From Amycolatopsis sp. NBRC 101858 (GTDB lineage Bacteria > Actinomycetota > Actinomycetes > Mycobacteriales > Pseudonocardiaceae), in contig NZ_BSTD01000001.1 of the NCBI RefSeq assembly GCF_030269325.1, forward strand, positions 1,628,681-1,692,680: a stretch of DNA of 64,000 nt. Reading direction: 5' to 3'. Position numbers and translations under genes: made by a program. Positions 41,291-50,016 of this stretch are shown here, in pieces (the stretch's first letter is position 1; each line of letters begins with the position of its first letter). The notes below the pieces were generated by a model. It saw only the letters and a list, made by a program, of their open reading frames with translations. It was not told the DNA's origin and made no database searches.

Positions 41291-41998
41291 TCACGGTGTC
41301 CGGCGGCGGCGCGCGAGGCGTTCACCGCGCAGGCGGTCGACTTCGGGCAGTTCGAGGGCGGGCAGCGGGTGCCCGGCCGTCCAGGTCAGCAGGAGGTCCG
41401 CGAGCGCGGGGTTGCGGGCGAGCGCCGGGCCGTGCAGGTAGGTGCCGACGATGTGGTCGGTCACCGCGCCCTCGGTGCCGTCGCCGTTGCCGGTGCCGCG
41501 CACGACCTGGCCGAGCGGCTCGCTGCCGGCGCCGAGCTTGCTGACACCGAGGTGGTTCTCGAAGCCGGTGAGCGGGGCGTTGTCCAGGATTTCGGACGAC
41601 GTCGCGACCAGTTCGGAGACCGCGCGGCGCTCGCCGGGCTCGGTGGTGACGTCGAGCAGGCCGAGGCCGTCGTGGTCGACGCCGTCGAGGCCGCGGAAGC
41701 GGGTGCCGAGCACCTGCAGGCCGGCGCAGACGCCGAAGACGACCGCCTCGGGCGTGAGGGCCCGCCGGTACTTGCGCAGGTGGGCCGCGGCCAGGGCCTG
41801 GGCGCCGTCCTCGCCGCCGCCGAGCAGGTAGAGGTCCAAAGTGGACGGCACCGGCTCGCCGAGCCCGACCGGCACGACCTCGGCGTCGAACCCGCGCCAG
41901 CGCAGCCGCTGGCAGAGGACCTGCGCGTTGCCGGTGTCGCCGTAGGTGCCGAGCACCTCGGGCAGCAGAAGTCCGATGTGGACGGTCGAGTCACGCAC
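41291..41998 (-). CDS. gatD: Lipid II isoglutaminyl synthase, glutaminase subunit GatD
   Basis: 235-aa class I glutamine amidotransferase-like protein that supplies ammonia to MurT for amidation of D-Glu in peptidoglycan stem peptides. Features: LLLPEVLGTYGDTGNAQVLC, nucleophile Cys about 91 in VVFGVCAGLQVLG, GFENHLG and catalytic His in GTYLHGPALARNP. GTG start overlaps murT by 8 nt. Confidence 0.94.
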   Translation of the reverse strand: MRDSTVHIGLLLPEVLGTYGDTGNAQVLCQRLRWRGFDAEVVPVGLGEPVPSTLDLYLLGGGEDGAQALAAAHLRKYRRALTPEAVVFGVCAGLQVLGTRFRGLDGVDHDGLGLLDVTTEPGERRAVSELVATSSEILDNAPLTGFENHLGVSKLGAGSEPLGQVVRGTGNGDGTEGAVTDHIVGTYLHGPALARNPALADLLLTWTAGHPLPALELPEVDRLRGERLARRRRTP

Positions 41999-43223
41999 CG
42001 GGCAGCCTGCCGACCAAGTCGCGGAATGCGGTGTAGTTGGCGACGAGCTCGACGCCGCCGGGCGGCAACGCGTCGATCGCGGCGACCGGGTCGGGCTCGG
42101 CCCAGTGCGCGACCTCGGCGTAGCAGAGGCGGACGGCGAGGTCGGCGCCGCGCTCGCCGGTGACGACGACCTGGCGGCCGCGCAGCCGCTCGAAGTGCAC
42201 GTCCCAGAGCCAGGAGAGGTCGCGGCCGTCGGCTTCCTGGGCGTTGACCGCGACGACGACCGGGGTGTCCTCGTCGAGCACGCGCAGCGTCTCGACCCAG
42301 CCGGCCGGGTTCTTGGCCAGCATCAGCCGCACGGAGTGCCGCGAGCGGCGGATCGTCCGGTAGCGGCCGCCGATGTCGGTGATGGTCCGCAGCCGCGCGG
42401 CGGCGGTGTGCGGCGGCACGCCGAGCCGGTGCGCGGCAGCGAGCGCGAAGGCGGCGTTCGCGCGGTTCGCGTCCCCGGGCAGCCGCAGGTCCAAGTCGAC
42501 TTGGCGACCGCCGGGCGTGTCGACGAGGTCGCCGTCGAGGGTCCAGGTGGGCTCGGGGCGGGCGAGGCCGCAGGGGCAGCTCCAGTGTTCTTTGGTGCTG
42601 GCGATCCGGCCGTCGCAGCGCGGGCAGGCGGTGGAGTCGCCGGTCCAGCGGCGGCCGGTGCCGACCCAGAGCGGCGGCTTGGCGGCCGCGGTCGCCGCGG
42701 AGGTGACGAGAACGTCGTCGCAATTGGCGACAATCGTGGTTCCGGGATGAGCGGCGATCGCGGCGCGCAGATCGCGTTCGGTCGAGCGGACTTCGCCGAC
42801 GCGGTCGAGCTGGTCGCGGCTGAGGTTGAGCAGGACGAGGACAGCGGGGTCCAGTTGCTCGGCGACCCAGGGCAGGTAGGTCTCGTCGACTTCGAGAACG
42901 GCGTAGGGCGCGTCGGGGCGCGCGGCGAGTGCGGCGAGGATGCCGTCGGGCATGTTGGCGCCATCGCTGTTGGCGGCGACTTCGGCGAGTGCTTCGAGGG
43001 CGCGCGTGATCATCAGCGCGGTGGTGGTCTTGCCGTTGGTGCCGGTGACGAGAACGACGGTGCGCTCCCGGCCGAGGGTTTTCAGCGCGTGCGGATCGAG
43101 AGCAAGGGTGACGCGGCCACCGATGACACCACCGTGGCCGAGCCCGGCCCGGCGCGAGAGCCAGGCGGAGACACGCCCGGCGGTCACGGAAGCGCGGGTA
43201 CGAAGGGGGCTGCGGGCGGACAC
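41991..43223 (-). CDS. murT: Lipid II isoglutaminyl synthase, Mur-ligase subunit MurT
   Basis: 410-aa Mur ligase family ATPase: VVLVTGTNGKTTTALMITRA (P-loop), LEVDETYLPWV, LLNLSRDQLDRVGEV and a four-cysteine zinc ribbon (CPRCDGR and CPCG) with the C-terminal DUF1727 part (LAKNPAGWVETLRVL). It activates the lipid II D-Glu carboxylate. The frame is open about 96 codons further upstream, including an ATG at 43325 with a fair ribosome site, but family length and the N-terminus SARSPLRTRASVTAGRVSAW favour GTG 43223. Confidence 0.92.
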   Translation of the reverse strand: MSARSPLRTRASVTAGRVSAWLSRRAGLGHGGVIGGRVTLALDPHALKTLGRERTVVLVTGTNGKTTTALMITRALEALAEVAANSDGANMPDGILAALAARPDAPYAVLEVDETYLPWVAEQLDPAVLVLLNLSRDQLDRVGEVRSTERDLRAAIAAHPGTTIVANCDDVLVTSAATAAAKPPLWVGTGRRWTGDSTACPRCDGRIASTKEHWSCPCGLARPEPTWTLDGDLVDTPGGRQVDLDLRLPGDANRANAAFALAAAHRLGVPPHTAAARLRTITDIGGRYRTIRRSRHSVRLMLAKNPAGWVETLRVLDEDTPVVVAVNAQEADGRDLSWLWDVHFERLRGRQVVVTGERGADLAVRLCYAEVAHWAEPDPVAAIDALPPGGVELVANYTAFRDLVGRLPGA

Positions 43224-43808
43224 CGGTTGGATGGTGCTCGGCGGGCGCTGTGATTTCGCTGAGTCCGTGACCGGGGCCACCGGCGCGTTCGGGCGGCTTC
43301 GGTCGAGACGTCTTGAATGAGGCATTCGGGTCTCCGGAGGTCCTGAAGGACTCATCCGGACGTTCGGGCGCGCGGCCGGCATCGCTGCTGGGTTCGCGAC
43401 CTGCTCGCCTTCTCCGGGAGGGCCCCTGGCGACCGGCTTGCCCTCTCCCCGAGGCGGCGCCACCCTCCGACAAAAGCCCCCAAAAGCCCTCGCCCGCCCC
43501 GGCTTATCCACATCACGAGCCGCCTGTTGACAACCTCTCTACTCCCTTCACAACCCATTCACGGATATGAACCAATCCCCTTCGAACTTGTCGAACAACC
43601 TCGCCACGAGCTCCGCAACCGCCATAGGTAGGAAACTTAACCATCGGAGGTTGTACCAATTAGCTCGCGCAAGTAACCGCATTATCCAAGTCTTCTTCTG
43701 AGACGTTTCAAGATCTTCCGCCCATACATCGGAGGTGTTACCGTCCAACCCCACCCAGCGGAAATGCGTACCGCTGAGCGAAACCGGGAACGTCCAACGG
43801 AGGGCATC
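43224..43808. other. Long intergenic region between murT and iclR, with low-GC island
   Basis: 585 bp. The part near murT (43305-43380) holds degenerate symmetric elements, TGAATGAGGCATTCGGG and GGTCCTGAAGGACTCATCC, that look like copies of an interspersed repeat; a related TGAATGAGTCATCCA occurs at about 58838. From about 43515 to 43740 GC drops to roughly 43-55% against about 72% for the window. The divergent promoters of murT and iclR must lie here. Confidence 0.6.
43548..43754 (-). CDS. Doubtful 68-aa ORF in the low-GC island
   Basis: An ORF from GTG 43754 with A/T-rich codons unlike its neighbours: TSDVWAEDLETSQKKTWIMR, LLARANWYNLRWLSFLPMAV and AELVARLFDKFEGDWFISVN. The peptide looks amphipathic and protein-like, but there is no clear ribosome site and no family I recognise. 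It may be a foreign fragment or chance. Confidence 0.2.
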   Translation of the reverse strand: MGLDGNTSDVWAEDLETSQKKTWIMRLLARANWYNLRWLSFLPMAVAELVARLFDKFEGDWFISVNGL

Positions 43809-44591
43809 GTGGGACCGGAGCGCGCACTGGAGAACAGCGGAACTCTCGAACGCGGACTCGCGGTGCTCGAGCACGTGGGTCGGCACCAGGAGATTTCCAC
43901 CAATGCGATCGCGCGGCAACTGGGGCTTTCCCGCAGTGCCGCCTACCGCATCGTCGGCACCCTGAAGAGTCTCGAATACCTCGAAGCCGACCAGGTCACC
44001 GGCCGGGTGCGGCTCGGGACCCGGCTCGTCGAACTCGGGGCGCGGGCCATGGCCGCCACCGATCTGCACCGGTGTGCGCCGCGGTACCTCGCGTCGCTCG
44101 CCGAACGGTCCGGGGAGACCACCTACCTCGCCGTTCCCGACAACGACACCATGGTCTACGTCGCCACCGAACGCAGTGCCAGCGCCGTCACCCTCGCCTG
44201 CCGCCTCGGCACGCGCCGGCCGCAGCACGCGACCTCGCTCGGGAAAGCCTGGCTCGCCGCCCTTCCCGAAGCCGACCGGGCCGAGCGCGTCCGGCGGATG
44301 AAGCTCGACTCCTTGACGCTCAAGACGATCAACGACCCGCTCCGCCTGCTCGACGACCTCGCCCGGACCAGCCGCCGCGGCTGGGCGATCGACGAGGTCG
44401 AGAACGAGCCGGACGTCGGGTGCGTCGCCGCCGCCGTGCGCGACCACTCGGGGCGGCCGATCGCCGCCATCAGCATCGCCGGGCCGGCGCCGCGCGTGCT
44501 GCGCCGCCTCGACGAGCTCGGGGCCTCCGTGGCCGGGACCGCCGCCGCCCTGTCGCTGCGGCTCGGCTACGTCCGGGGGCAGCGGGCATGA
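43809..44591 (+). CDS. IclR-family transcriptional regulator
   Basis: 260-aa regulator: N-terminal winged helix TLERGLAVLEHVGRHQEIST, NAIARQLGLSRSAAYRIVGT, then the effector domain with RLGTRRPQHATSLGKAWLAA and GWAIDEVENEPDVGCVAAAV, typical IclR signatures. GTG 43809 is chosen because CGGAGGG lies 5-6 nt upstream. The stop overlaps the lactate permease start (ATGA), so regulator and transporter are made together; lactate or glycolate is the likely inducer (inferred). Confidence 0.94.
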   Translation: MGPERALENSGTLERGLAVLEHVGRHQEISTNAIARQLGLSRSAAYRIVGTLKSLEYLEADQVTGRVRLGTRLVELGARAMAATDLHRCAPRYLASLAERSGETTYLAVPDNDTMVYVATERSASAVTLACRLGTRRPQHATSLGKAWLAALPEADRAERVRRMKLDSLTLKTINDPLRLLDDLARTSRRGWAIDEVENEPDVGCVAAAVRDHSGRPIAAISIAGPAPRVLRRLDELGASVAGTAAALSLRLGYVRGQRA

Positions 44592-46273
44592 CCTGGATCC
44601 AGGACTACCAGCCGGCGGGCGGGCTGTGGATCTCCGCGCTGCTCGCCGCGCTCCCCATCATCGTGCTGCTGGTCGCGCTCGGCGTGGTCCGCTTCTCCGC
44701 GCACCTTTCCGCGGCGCTCGCGCTGGTCACCGCGCTCGGCGTCGCCCTGCTGCTGTACCGGATGCCGGCCGCGCTGGCGTTCGACTCCGCCGCGATGGGC
44801 GTCGTGTTCGGCGTGTGGTCGGTGGCCTGGATCGCCTTCCACGCCGTGTACTTCCACAACGTCACGGTCGCCACCGGCCGGTTCGACGCGATCAAGCGCG
44901 TGCTCGCCGGGTTCAGCGAGGACCGGCGGCTGCAGGCGCTGCTCATCGCGTTCGGCTTCGGCGCGCTGCTCGAAGGCGTCGCGGGCGGCGGGTCGCCGAT
45001 CGCGATCACCGCCGCGATGATGGCCGCGCTCGGGTTCCCGCCGGTGAAAGCCGTCGTGCTGGCGCTGCTGGCGAACACCGCGCCGGTCGCGTTCGGCGGG
45101 CTCGGCAACCCGCTGATCGTGCTCGGCAGGCTGACCGCGCCGATCATGCACCTCAAGCCGGACCAGGCGACCGAGCTGTTCTCGGCGGCGGTCGGCCGCC
45201 AGGTCCCGGTGCTGGCGCTGATCATCCCCGCGTTCCTGGTCGTGGTCCTCGCCGGCTGGAAGCGCATGCTCGAGGTGTGGCCGGCGGTGCTGACCGCCGG
45301 GCTCGCGTTCGCGGCCATGCAGTTCGTCGCGTCCAACTACATCAGCGCCAGCCTGGTCGACGTCCTCGCCGCGCTCACCGCGATGGCCGCGCTGTGGATC
45401 CTGACGCGGTTCTGGCAGCCCGCGACCGTCTGGCGCTTCGAGGGCGAAGAAAGCGCTGTCAAAAGCCTGGGTGCGGCGCGGTCCGAGCGCGGCGCGCTCT
45501 ACGCGTGGATGCCCTACATCATCCTGATCCTGGCGATCTTCCTGTCGCGGATCGGCACGATCTTCAAGAACCTGCCCACCTGGCTGGACCTGACGAAGCT
45601 GCTGCACAAGGCGGACTGGATCTTCGCCTGGCCGGGGCTGCACAACCACGTGATCCAGCACCCGCCGATCACCGCGAAGAACGCGCCGTACGCGGCGACG
45701 TTCACGGTGGACTTCCTGTTCTCGCCCGGCACGGTCGCCCTGATCGCGGCGGTGATCGCCGGGTTCGCGATGGGCGGGCGCGGCGGTCTGCTGCTCAAGA
45801 CGTACCGGCAGACGCTGTTCCAGATGCGCTGGGCACTCGCGACGATCTTCATGATCCTGGCGATCGCGTTCGTGATGAACTACTCGGGCGCGACGCAGAC
45901 GCTCGGCCTGGCCCTGGCGACGACAGGCGCGGTCTTCCCGCTGTTCTCGGCCTACATCGGCTGGCTGGGCGTGTTCCTGACGGGGTCGGACGCGTCGACG
46001 AACAGCCTGTTCGGCCCGATGCAGGTGATCTCGGCCCAGCAGCTGAACCTGAACCCGATCCTGGCGGGCGCGACGAACACGTCGGGCGGCGTGATGGGCA
46101 AGATGATCTCGCCGCAGAACCTCTCGATCGGCGCGACGGCGATCGGGCAGAGCGGCAAGGAGGGGTCGCTGCTGCGGCAGACGTTCCTGTGGTCGCTGCT
46201 GCTGACCGCGGTGGTCGGCGTGATTTCCCTGCTGCAGGCGACGATCCTGACGGCGATGATCCCGTCGCCCTAG
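44588..46273 (+). CDS. lldP: L-lactate permease (LctP family)
   Basis: 561-aa polytopic membrane protein of the lactate permease family, importing L-lactate or glycolate with protons. About 13-14 hydrophobic segments. Family motifs: GFGALLEGVAGGGSPIAITA, ALLANTAPVAFGGLGNPLIV, MNYSGATQTLGLAL, GWLGVFLTGSDASTNSLFGP and GVMGKMISPQNLSIGATAIG. The start overlaps the iclR stop (ATGA). No lactate dehydrogenase gene is adjacent. Confidence 0.95.
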   Translation: MTWIQDYQPAGGLWISALLAALPIIVLLVALGVVRFSAHLSAALALVTALGVALLLYRMPAALAFDSAAMGVVFGVWSVAWIAFHAVYFHNVTVATGRFDAIKRVLAGFSEDRRLQALLIAFGFGALLEGVAGGGSPIAITAAMMAALGFPPVKAVVLALLANTAPVAFGGLGNPLIVLGRLTAPIMHLKPDQATELFSAAVGRQVPVLALIIPAFLVVVLAGWKRMLEVWPAVLTAGLAFAAMQFVASNYISASLVDVLAALTAMAALWILTRFWQPATVWRFEGEESAVKSLGAARSERGALYAWMPYIILILAIFLSRIGTIFKNLPTWLDLTKLLHKADWIFAWPGLHNHVIQHPPITAKNAPYAATFTVDFLFSPGTVALIAAVIAGFAMGGRGGLLLKTYRQTLFQMRWALATIFMILAIAFVMNYSGATQTLGLALATTGAVFPLFSAYIGWLGVFLTGSDASTNSLFGPMQVISAQQLNLNPILAGATNTSGGVMGKMISPQNLSIGATAIGQSGKEGSLLRQTFLWSLLLTAVVGVISLLQATILTAMIPSP

Positions 46274-46283
46274 GCTGGGCGGC

Positions 46284-46835
46284 ATGAGTGAGTCGCTTGC
46301 CGCCTTCGGGTACGAGCTGGGTCTGCTGAAGCGCGTCCGCCGGTCGGGCTGGTGGCACGCGGGGGTGCGCGACCCGGAGTCGGTCGGCGAGCACAGCCTG
46401 CGGGCCGCCCAGCTGGCGGCGCTGCTCGCGGCGGAGGAAGGGGCGTCACCGGAGCGGGCGGCGTTCCTGGCCCTGTGGCACGACACGCAGGAGACCCGGA
46501 CGGGTGATCTGCCGCTGACGGCGGTGGACTACTTGCGGAAGCCCGAGCCACGGGAGATCACGGCCGACCAGACGGCGTCGCTGCCTGCGCGGTCGCAGGC
46601 GCTGGTCCGGGACGCCGTGGACGAGTACGAGACCCGATCGTCGGCCGAGGCGTTGTGTGCCAAGGATGCGGACAAGCTGGAGATGCTGCTGCAGGCGCTG
46701 GAGTACCGGGACGTCGGGGTGCAGCGCGTCGACGAGTGGATCGAGTCGGCGCGGAAGGGCCTCACGACGGAGACGGCGAAGAAGATCGCGGAAGCTGCGT
46801 TGACGCTGTCACCGATGGCTTGGCGGGATCGCTAG
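46284..46835 (+). CDS. HD-domain phosphohydrolase (YfbR/HDDC2-like 5'-nucleotidase)
   Basis: 183-aa HD-superfamily metal-dependent phosphohydrolase: LKRVRRSGWWHAGVRDPESV, GEHSLRAA (first His), WHDTQETRTGD (HD pair) and KDADKLEMLLQALEY (distal Asp). This matches the YfbR/HDDC2 group, which dephosphorylates deoxynucleoside monophosphates. It follows lldP by 10 bp. Its stop overlaps the convergent membrane-protein stop by 4 bp (CTAG). Confidence 0.9.
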   Translation: MSESLAAFGYELGLLKRVRRSGWWHAGVRDPESVGEHSLRAAQLAALLAAEEGASPERAAFLALWHDTQETRTGDLPLTAVDYLRKPEPREITADQTASLPARSQALVRDAVDEYETRSSAEALCAKDADKLEMLLQALEYRDVGVQRVDEWIESARKGLTTETAKKIAEAALTLSPMAWRDR

Positions 46836-47602
46836 CCGTCCATGGAAGCCGAGCTGATCGTCCCGTCCGCGATGCTGTGACCGATCAAGCTGTGTGCCTC
46901 ACGAAAATGCTTGCGCGACTGGACGAACAGGTAGATGTCGGCGAAGCCAGTCGCCGCTAGAACTACCGCTTCGAGCCAGGTCGGCGCAGACAAGTTGACG
47001 CACACCGCTACGGCGAGCACTGGCAACGGCAGCAGGATCGCATCGCGAAATTCGCTCTCGCCCTTGATCCGGCTGAATTCGGCGTACAGCTCCGGCTTCG
47101 CGACGATCAGCCGCGGTGACATGTACAGCACCTCGGTCAGTGCCCCGATCGTGACCCGGTCGACGTCATGCTGATCGACGCCACGAGGGGTGGCTTCGGA
47201 TGTCGTGCTCTCCTGGCGCTGGCGAAGTTCGTGCCGGATCCGGCCGCGCACGCGGCCAATCGCCCGGCCGCTCAGCGGCCGGAACGCCGACAACAGACCG
47301 CGCGGCCGGTGGGCAAGGTTCTCCGACGTTAGCTTCCGCAGGTAAGCAAGGCTCAGCCGGAAGAACGCCGACTGCACGAGCGTGCCCGTCACCTCGCCGA
47401 TCAGCAGGCACAGCACGCTGATCGCGGCGAGCCGTCCACCCGTCCCGAACAGCTCCAGCAGCTCCACCGCCGGCTTCGCCAGCAACCCCGCCGACGGCGG
47501 CCGGTAATGACCGATCAGCAGCCAGCCGGCGCAGAACCACATGTACCCCGCCACCAGCGCACTGCGGACGTCGCGGAAGCCGGGCAGCAGCGAGGCGAGC
47601 AC
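46832..47602 (-). CDS. Membrane protein of the ECF42 operon, unknown function
   Basis: 256-aa protein, family not recognised. Hydrophobic segments near residues 15-32 (LVAGYMWFCAGWLLIGHY), 55-75 (RLAAISVLCLLIGEVTGTLV) and 190-225 (LLPLPVLAVAVCVNL, LEAVVLAATGFADIYLFV), with a basic cytoplasmic middle (GRVRGRIRHELRQRQ). GTG start is 4 nt after the sigma-factor stop, so it is co-translated with it. It could sense or anchor something in that regulatory circuit, but nothing in the sequence proves it. Confidence 0.72.
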   Translation of the reverse strand: MLASLLPGFRDVRSALVAGYMWFCAGWLLIGHYRPPSAGLLAKPAVELLELFGTGGRLAAISVLCLLIGEVTGTLVQSAFFRLSLAYLRKLTSENLAHRPRGLLSAFRPLSGRAIGRVRGRIRHELRQRQESTTSEATPRGVDQHDVDRVTIGALTEVLYMSPRLIVAKPELYAEFSRIKGESEFRDAILLPLPVLAVAVCVNLSAPTWLEAVVLAATGFADIYLFVQSRKHFREAHSLIGHSIADGTISSASMDG

Positions 47603-47606
47603 GGTG

Positions 47607-48872
47607 TCAGCTGCCCACCGCCGTCGCGCGGTCCAGCAGCAGTGCCCGCTCGCGGGCGTTCTCCGTCATCTCCGCCGCCCGTCTGTACTCCTGCTCCGCC
47701 TCCGCCGGGCGGCCCAGCTTCTCCAGCAGGTCGCCGCGGACGCTCGGGAGCAGGTGGTAGTCCTTCAGCGCCGGATCGTCGGCCACCGCGTCGACGACCT
47801 CCAGGCCCGCCGCCGGGCCGTACGCCATCGCCACCGCCACCCCGCGGTTCAGCTCGATCACCGGGGACGGCTGGAGCTTGCCGAGCCCCTCGTACAGCGC
47901 CGCGATGCGCGCCCAGTCCGTCTCGTCCGCCGTCCGGGCGCGGGCGTGGCACGCCGCGATCGCCGCCTGGGCGGAGTACGGGCCGTACGCACCGTCGGCG
48001 ATCTGCTCCGACAGCGTCAGCGCCGCCAGGCCGTGCTGGATCAGGAAGCGGTCCCAGCGGCCTCGGTCCTGGTCCAGCAGGAGCACCGGCTCGCCGTTCG
48101 GGCCGGTGCGGGCCTTCGAGCGTGACGACTGCAGTTCCATCAGCGCGACCAGGCCGTGCACCTCGGACTCGCCCGGCATCAGCCCGGCCAGCACGCGGCC
48201 GAGGCGCATCGCCTCTTCGCAGAGCGCCGGGCGCATCCAGTCGTCGCCGCGGGTCGCCGAATAGCCCTCGTTGAACACCAGGTAGAGGACCTCGAGCACG
48301 GACGACAGCCGGGCGACGCGCTCGTCGCCCTCGGGCACCTCGAACGGGACCTTCGCCGCCGCGAGGGCCTTCTTCGCCCGGACGATCCGCTGCGCGATCG
48401 TCGACTCGCGGACCAGGAAGGCGCGCGCGATCTCGTCGGTGGTCAGCCCGCCGAGCATTCGCAGCGTCAGCGCGACGCGGGCCTGCGTGTTCAGCACCGG
48501 GTGGCACGCGACGAAGAGCAGGCGCAGGAGGTCGTCCTCGATGTGGTCGTCGAGGGCGGCGTCGAAGTCGGGCAGCACGCCCTCGCCGAGCTGCTGGTCG
48601 CGGCCGACCTCTTCGAGCTTCTCGGCGTACCGCTCGTTGCGGCGGAACTGGTCGACCGCGCGGCGCTTGGCGATGGTCATCAGCCACGCGCCGGGGTTGC
48701 GCGGCACGCCGGACTCCGGCCACTGCTCCAGCGCCGCGACGAGCGCGTCCTGCGCCAGCTCCTCGGCGAGACCGACGTCGCCGCGGGCCATGCGGGCGAG
48801 GCCCGCGATGAGCCGCGGCGACTCGATCCGCCAAACCGTCTCGACCGTGCTCCGGGTGTCCGCAACCGTCAC
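47607..48872 (-). CDS. ECF42-type RNA polymerase sigma factor with C-terminal TPR-like extension
   Basis: 421-aa sigma factor, far longer than ordinary ECF factors (about 200 aa). Region 2: GLARMARGDVGLAEELAQDA and NPGAWLMTIAKRRAVDQFRR; region 4: LRMLGGLTTDEIARAFLVRE and STIAQRIVRAKKAL. The C-terminal half is the SnoaL-free helical, TPR-like ECF42 domain (PVIELNRGVAVAMAYGPAAG, DLLEKLGRPAEAEQEYRRAA). No anti-sigma gene. ECF42 genes are typically next to DGPF/YCII genes, as here. Confidence 0.93.
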   Translation of the reverse strand: MTVADTRSTVETVWRIESPRLIAGLARMARGDVGLAEELAQDALVAALEQWPESGVPRNPGAWLMTIAKRRAVDQFRRNERYAEKLEEVGRDQQLGEGVLPDFDAALDDHIEDDLLRLLFVACHPVLNTQARVALTLRMLGGLTTDEIARAFLVRESTIAQRIVRAKKALAAAKVPFEVPEGDERVARLSSVLEVLYLVFNEGYSATRGDDWMRPALCEEAMRLGRVLAGLMPGESEVHGLVALMELQSSRSKARTGPNGEPVLLLDQDRGRWDRFLIQHGLAALTLSEQIADGAYGPYSAQAAIAACHARARTADETDWARIAALYEGLGKLQPSPVIELNRGVAVAMAYGPAAGLEVVDAVADDPALKDYHLLPSVRGDLLEKLGRPAEAEQEYRRAAEMTENARERALLLDRATAVGS

Positions 48873-48911
48873 CCGGTCATCAGACAGGGTGATCGGGCGC
48901 GGTGCAACCCA

Positions 48912-49259
48912 CTACTCGGCGATGGCGCGGATCTCGATGACGCCGCCCTTGGCCTCGGGGTTCGGTGCGCGCCGCATGAGCGCGACGACGTCTTCGAGGG
49001 ATTCGCCGTTGAGCACCCAGATCCCGGCGACGAGCTCCTTCGACTCGGCGAAGGGCCCGTCGATGACCTTCGGTTCGGCGTGGCCGTCGAAGAGGACGCG
49101 CACGCCCTCCGAGCTGGGGGTGAGGCCCTCGGCGAACACGATCCGGCCGTCGTTCAGGAGTTCTTCGTTGAACTTCGACATCGTTTCGAGCTCTTCGGTG
49201 CTGGGCCCGGCCCCGGCCTCGGACTCCGGGGTGGCCTTCACCATCACCAGGAACCGCAT
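48912..49259 (-). CDS. YCII-related DGPF-motif protein (a)
   Basis: 115-aa YCII-family protein: MRFLVMVKATPESEAGAGPS, FNEELLNDGRIVFAEGLTPS and the signature KVIDGPFAESKELVAGIWVL. Known targets and partners of ECF42 sigma factors, enzymatic role undefined. It starts on the stop of the second DGPF gene (TGATG) and lies 39 bp before the sigma gene. Confidence 0.92.
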   Translation of the reverse strand: MRFLVMVKATPESEAGAGPSTEELETMSKFNEELLNDGRIVFAEGLTPSSEGVRVLFDGHAEPKVIDGPFAESKELVAGIWVLNGESLEDVVALMRRAPNPEAKGGVIEIRAIAE

Positions 49260-49684
49260 CACGCGTCCCCGGCGCTCTGCGCGCGAAGCCGGCCCTCCAG
49301 CTCCTCGACCTCGGGCGTCATGTTCTCGAAGTCGGACGCCTCGGCGACGCGCCGGATCTCGACGACGCCGGCCTGCCCCTCGGGGTTCGGCATCCGCTTG
49401 ACCCACTCGACGCACTCGTCGCGGTCGCGGCACTGGAGGATCCAGAAGCCGCCGACGAGCTCCTTGGTCTCGGCGAACGGCCCGTCGACGACCTTCGGCT
49501 CTTCACGCCCGGAGAACACGACGCGCGCGCCCTGCGAGCTCGGTGTCAGGCCTTCACCGGCGAGCAGGACACCGGCCTTGACCAGCTCTTCGTTGAAGCT
49601 CGCCATCTCGGCCAGCAGTTCGGCGCTCGGGCCCTGGCCGGCCTCGGACTCTTCGTTGCTCTTGACGATCACCATGAACCGCAT
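49259..49684 (-). CDS. YCII-related DGPF-motif protein (b)
   Basis: 141-aa paralogue of the previous gene: MRFMVIVKSNEESEAGQGPS and KVVDGPFAETKELVGGFWIL, with a C-terminal extension of about 25 acidic residues (ENMTPEVEELEGRLR). GAGAGGAGA lies just upstream of the ATG. First gene of the DGPF-DGPF-ECF42-membrane protein operon; preceded by an ECF42-like promoter. Confidence 0.92.
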   Translation of the reverse strand: MRFMVIVKSNEESEAGQGPSAELLAEMASFNEELVKAGVLLAGEGLTPSSQGARVVFSGREEPKVVDGPFAETKELVGGFWILQCRDRDECVEWVKRMPNPEGQAGVVEIRRVAEASDFENMTPEVEELEGRLRAQSAGDA

Positions 49685-49715
49685 CGCGGTCTCCTCTCGG
49701 TCGGTCCTGCCCACG

Positions 49716-49743
49716 CGTCGAACGGCCCCGCCGTGAATCGACA
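49716..49743 (-). promoter_or_regulatory. Putative ECF42-dependent promoter
   Basis: On the minus strand, TGTCGA (49743-49738), a 17-bp spacer, then CGACG (49720-49716), 32 bp upstream of the first DGPF gene. TGTCGA is the -35 motif reported for ECF42 factors. A perfect palindrome GCGAAAA-G-TTTTCGC (49750-49764) sits immediately upstream of the -35 and could be an extra operator. Confidence 0.55.
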
Positions 49744-49764
49744 GCTCCGGCGAAAAGTTTTCGC

Positions 49765-50016
49765 GCCGGAAAACTAGCAGCTCAGGGTCGGGTCGGCGGG
49801 GCAATTCGGACAGGGGCGAACCGGCGCGGCGGTGGACTGCCGGGGCACGGCAGACCCGGAAGCGACATGGACAAGCCCGCTTTCCGGTCCGGGTAACGTC
49901 CCTTCGCGAAGTCCGGAGGCGCTACCCGCGTGCCGAGATCCGGCGGAGCGCGGGTGTGGCACTGGACCCGCAGCCGCGACGCCCGGCCCTGGTGAGGCCC
50001 CGGCTAACCTGCCGTC
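49765..50016. other. Intergenic region before the Rsm22-like gene
   Basis: About 250 bp between divergent genes. No ORF with coding character. I see no convincing promoter boxes for the Rsm22-like gene and no ribosome site before its GTG. Confidence 0.4.

Noticed and set aside
43224..43511. N-terminal extension of MurT by up to 96 codons
   Set aside because: Low-complexity Pro/Arg sequence over a region with repeat elements; MurT homologues are about 410 aa. ATG 43325 has a fair ribosome site, so a modest extension cannot be fully excluded.
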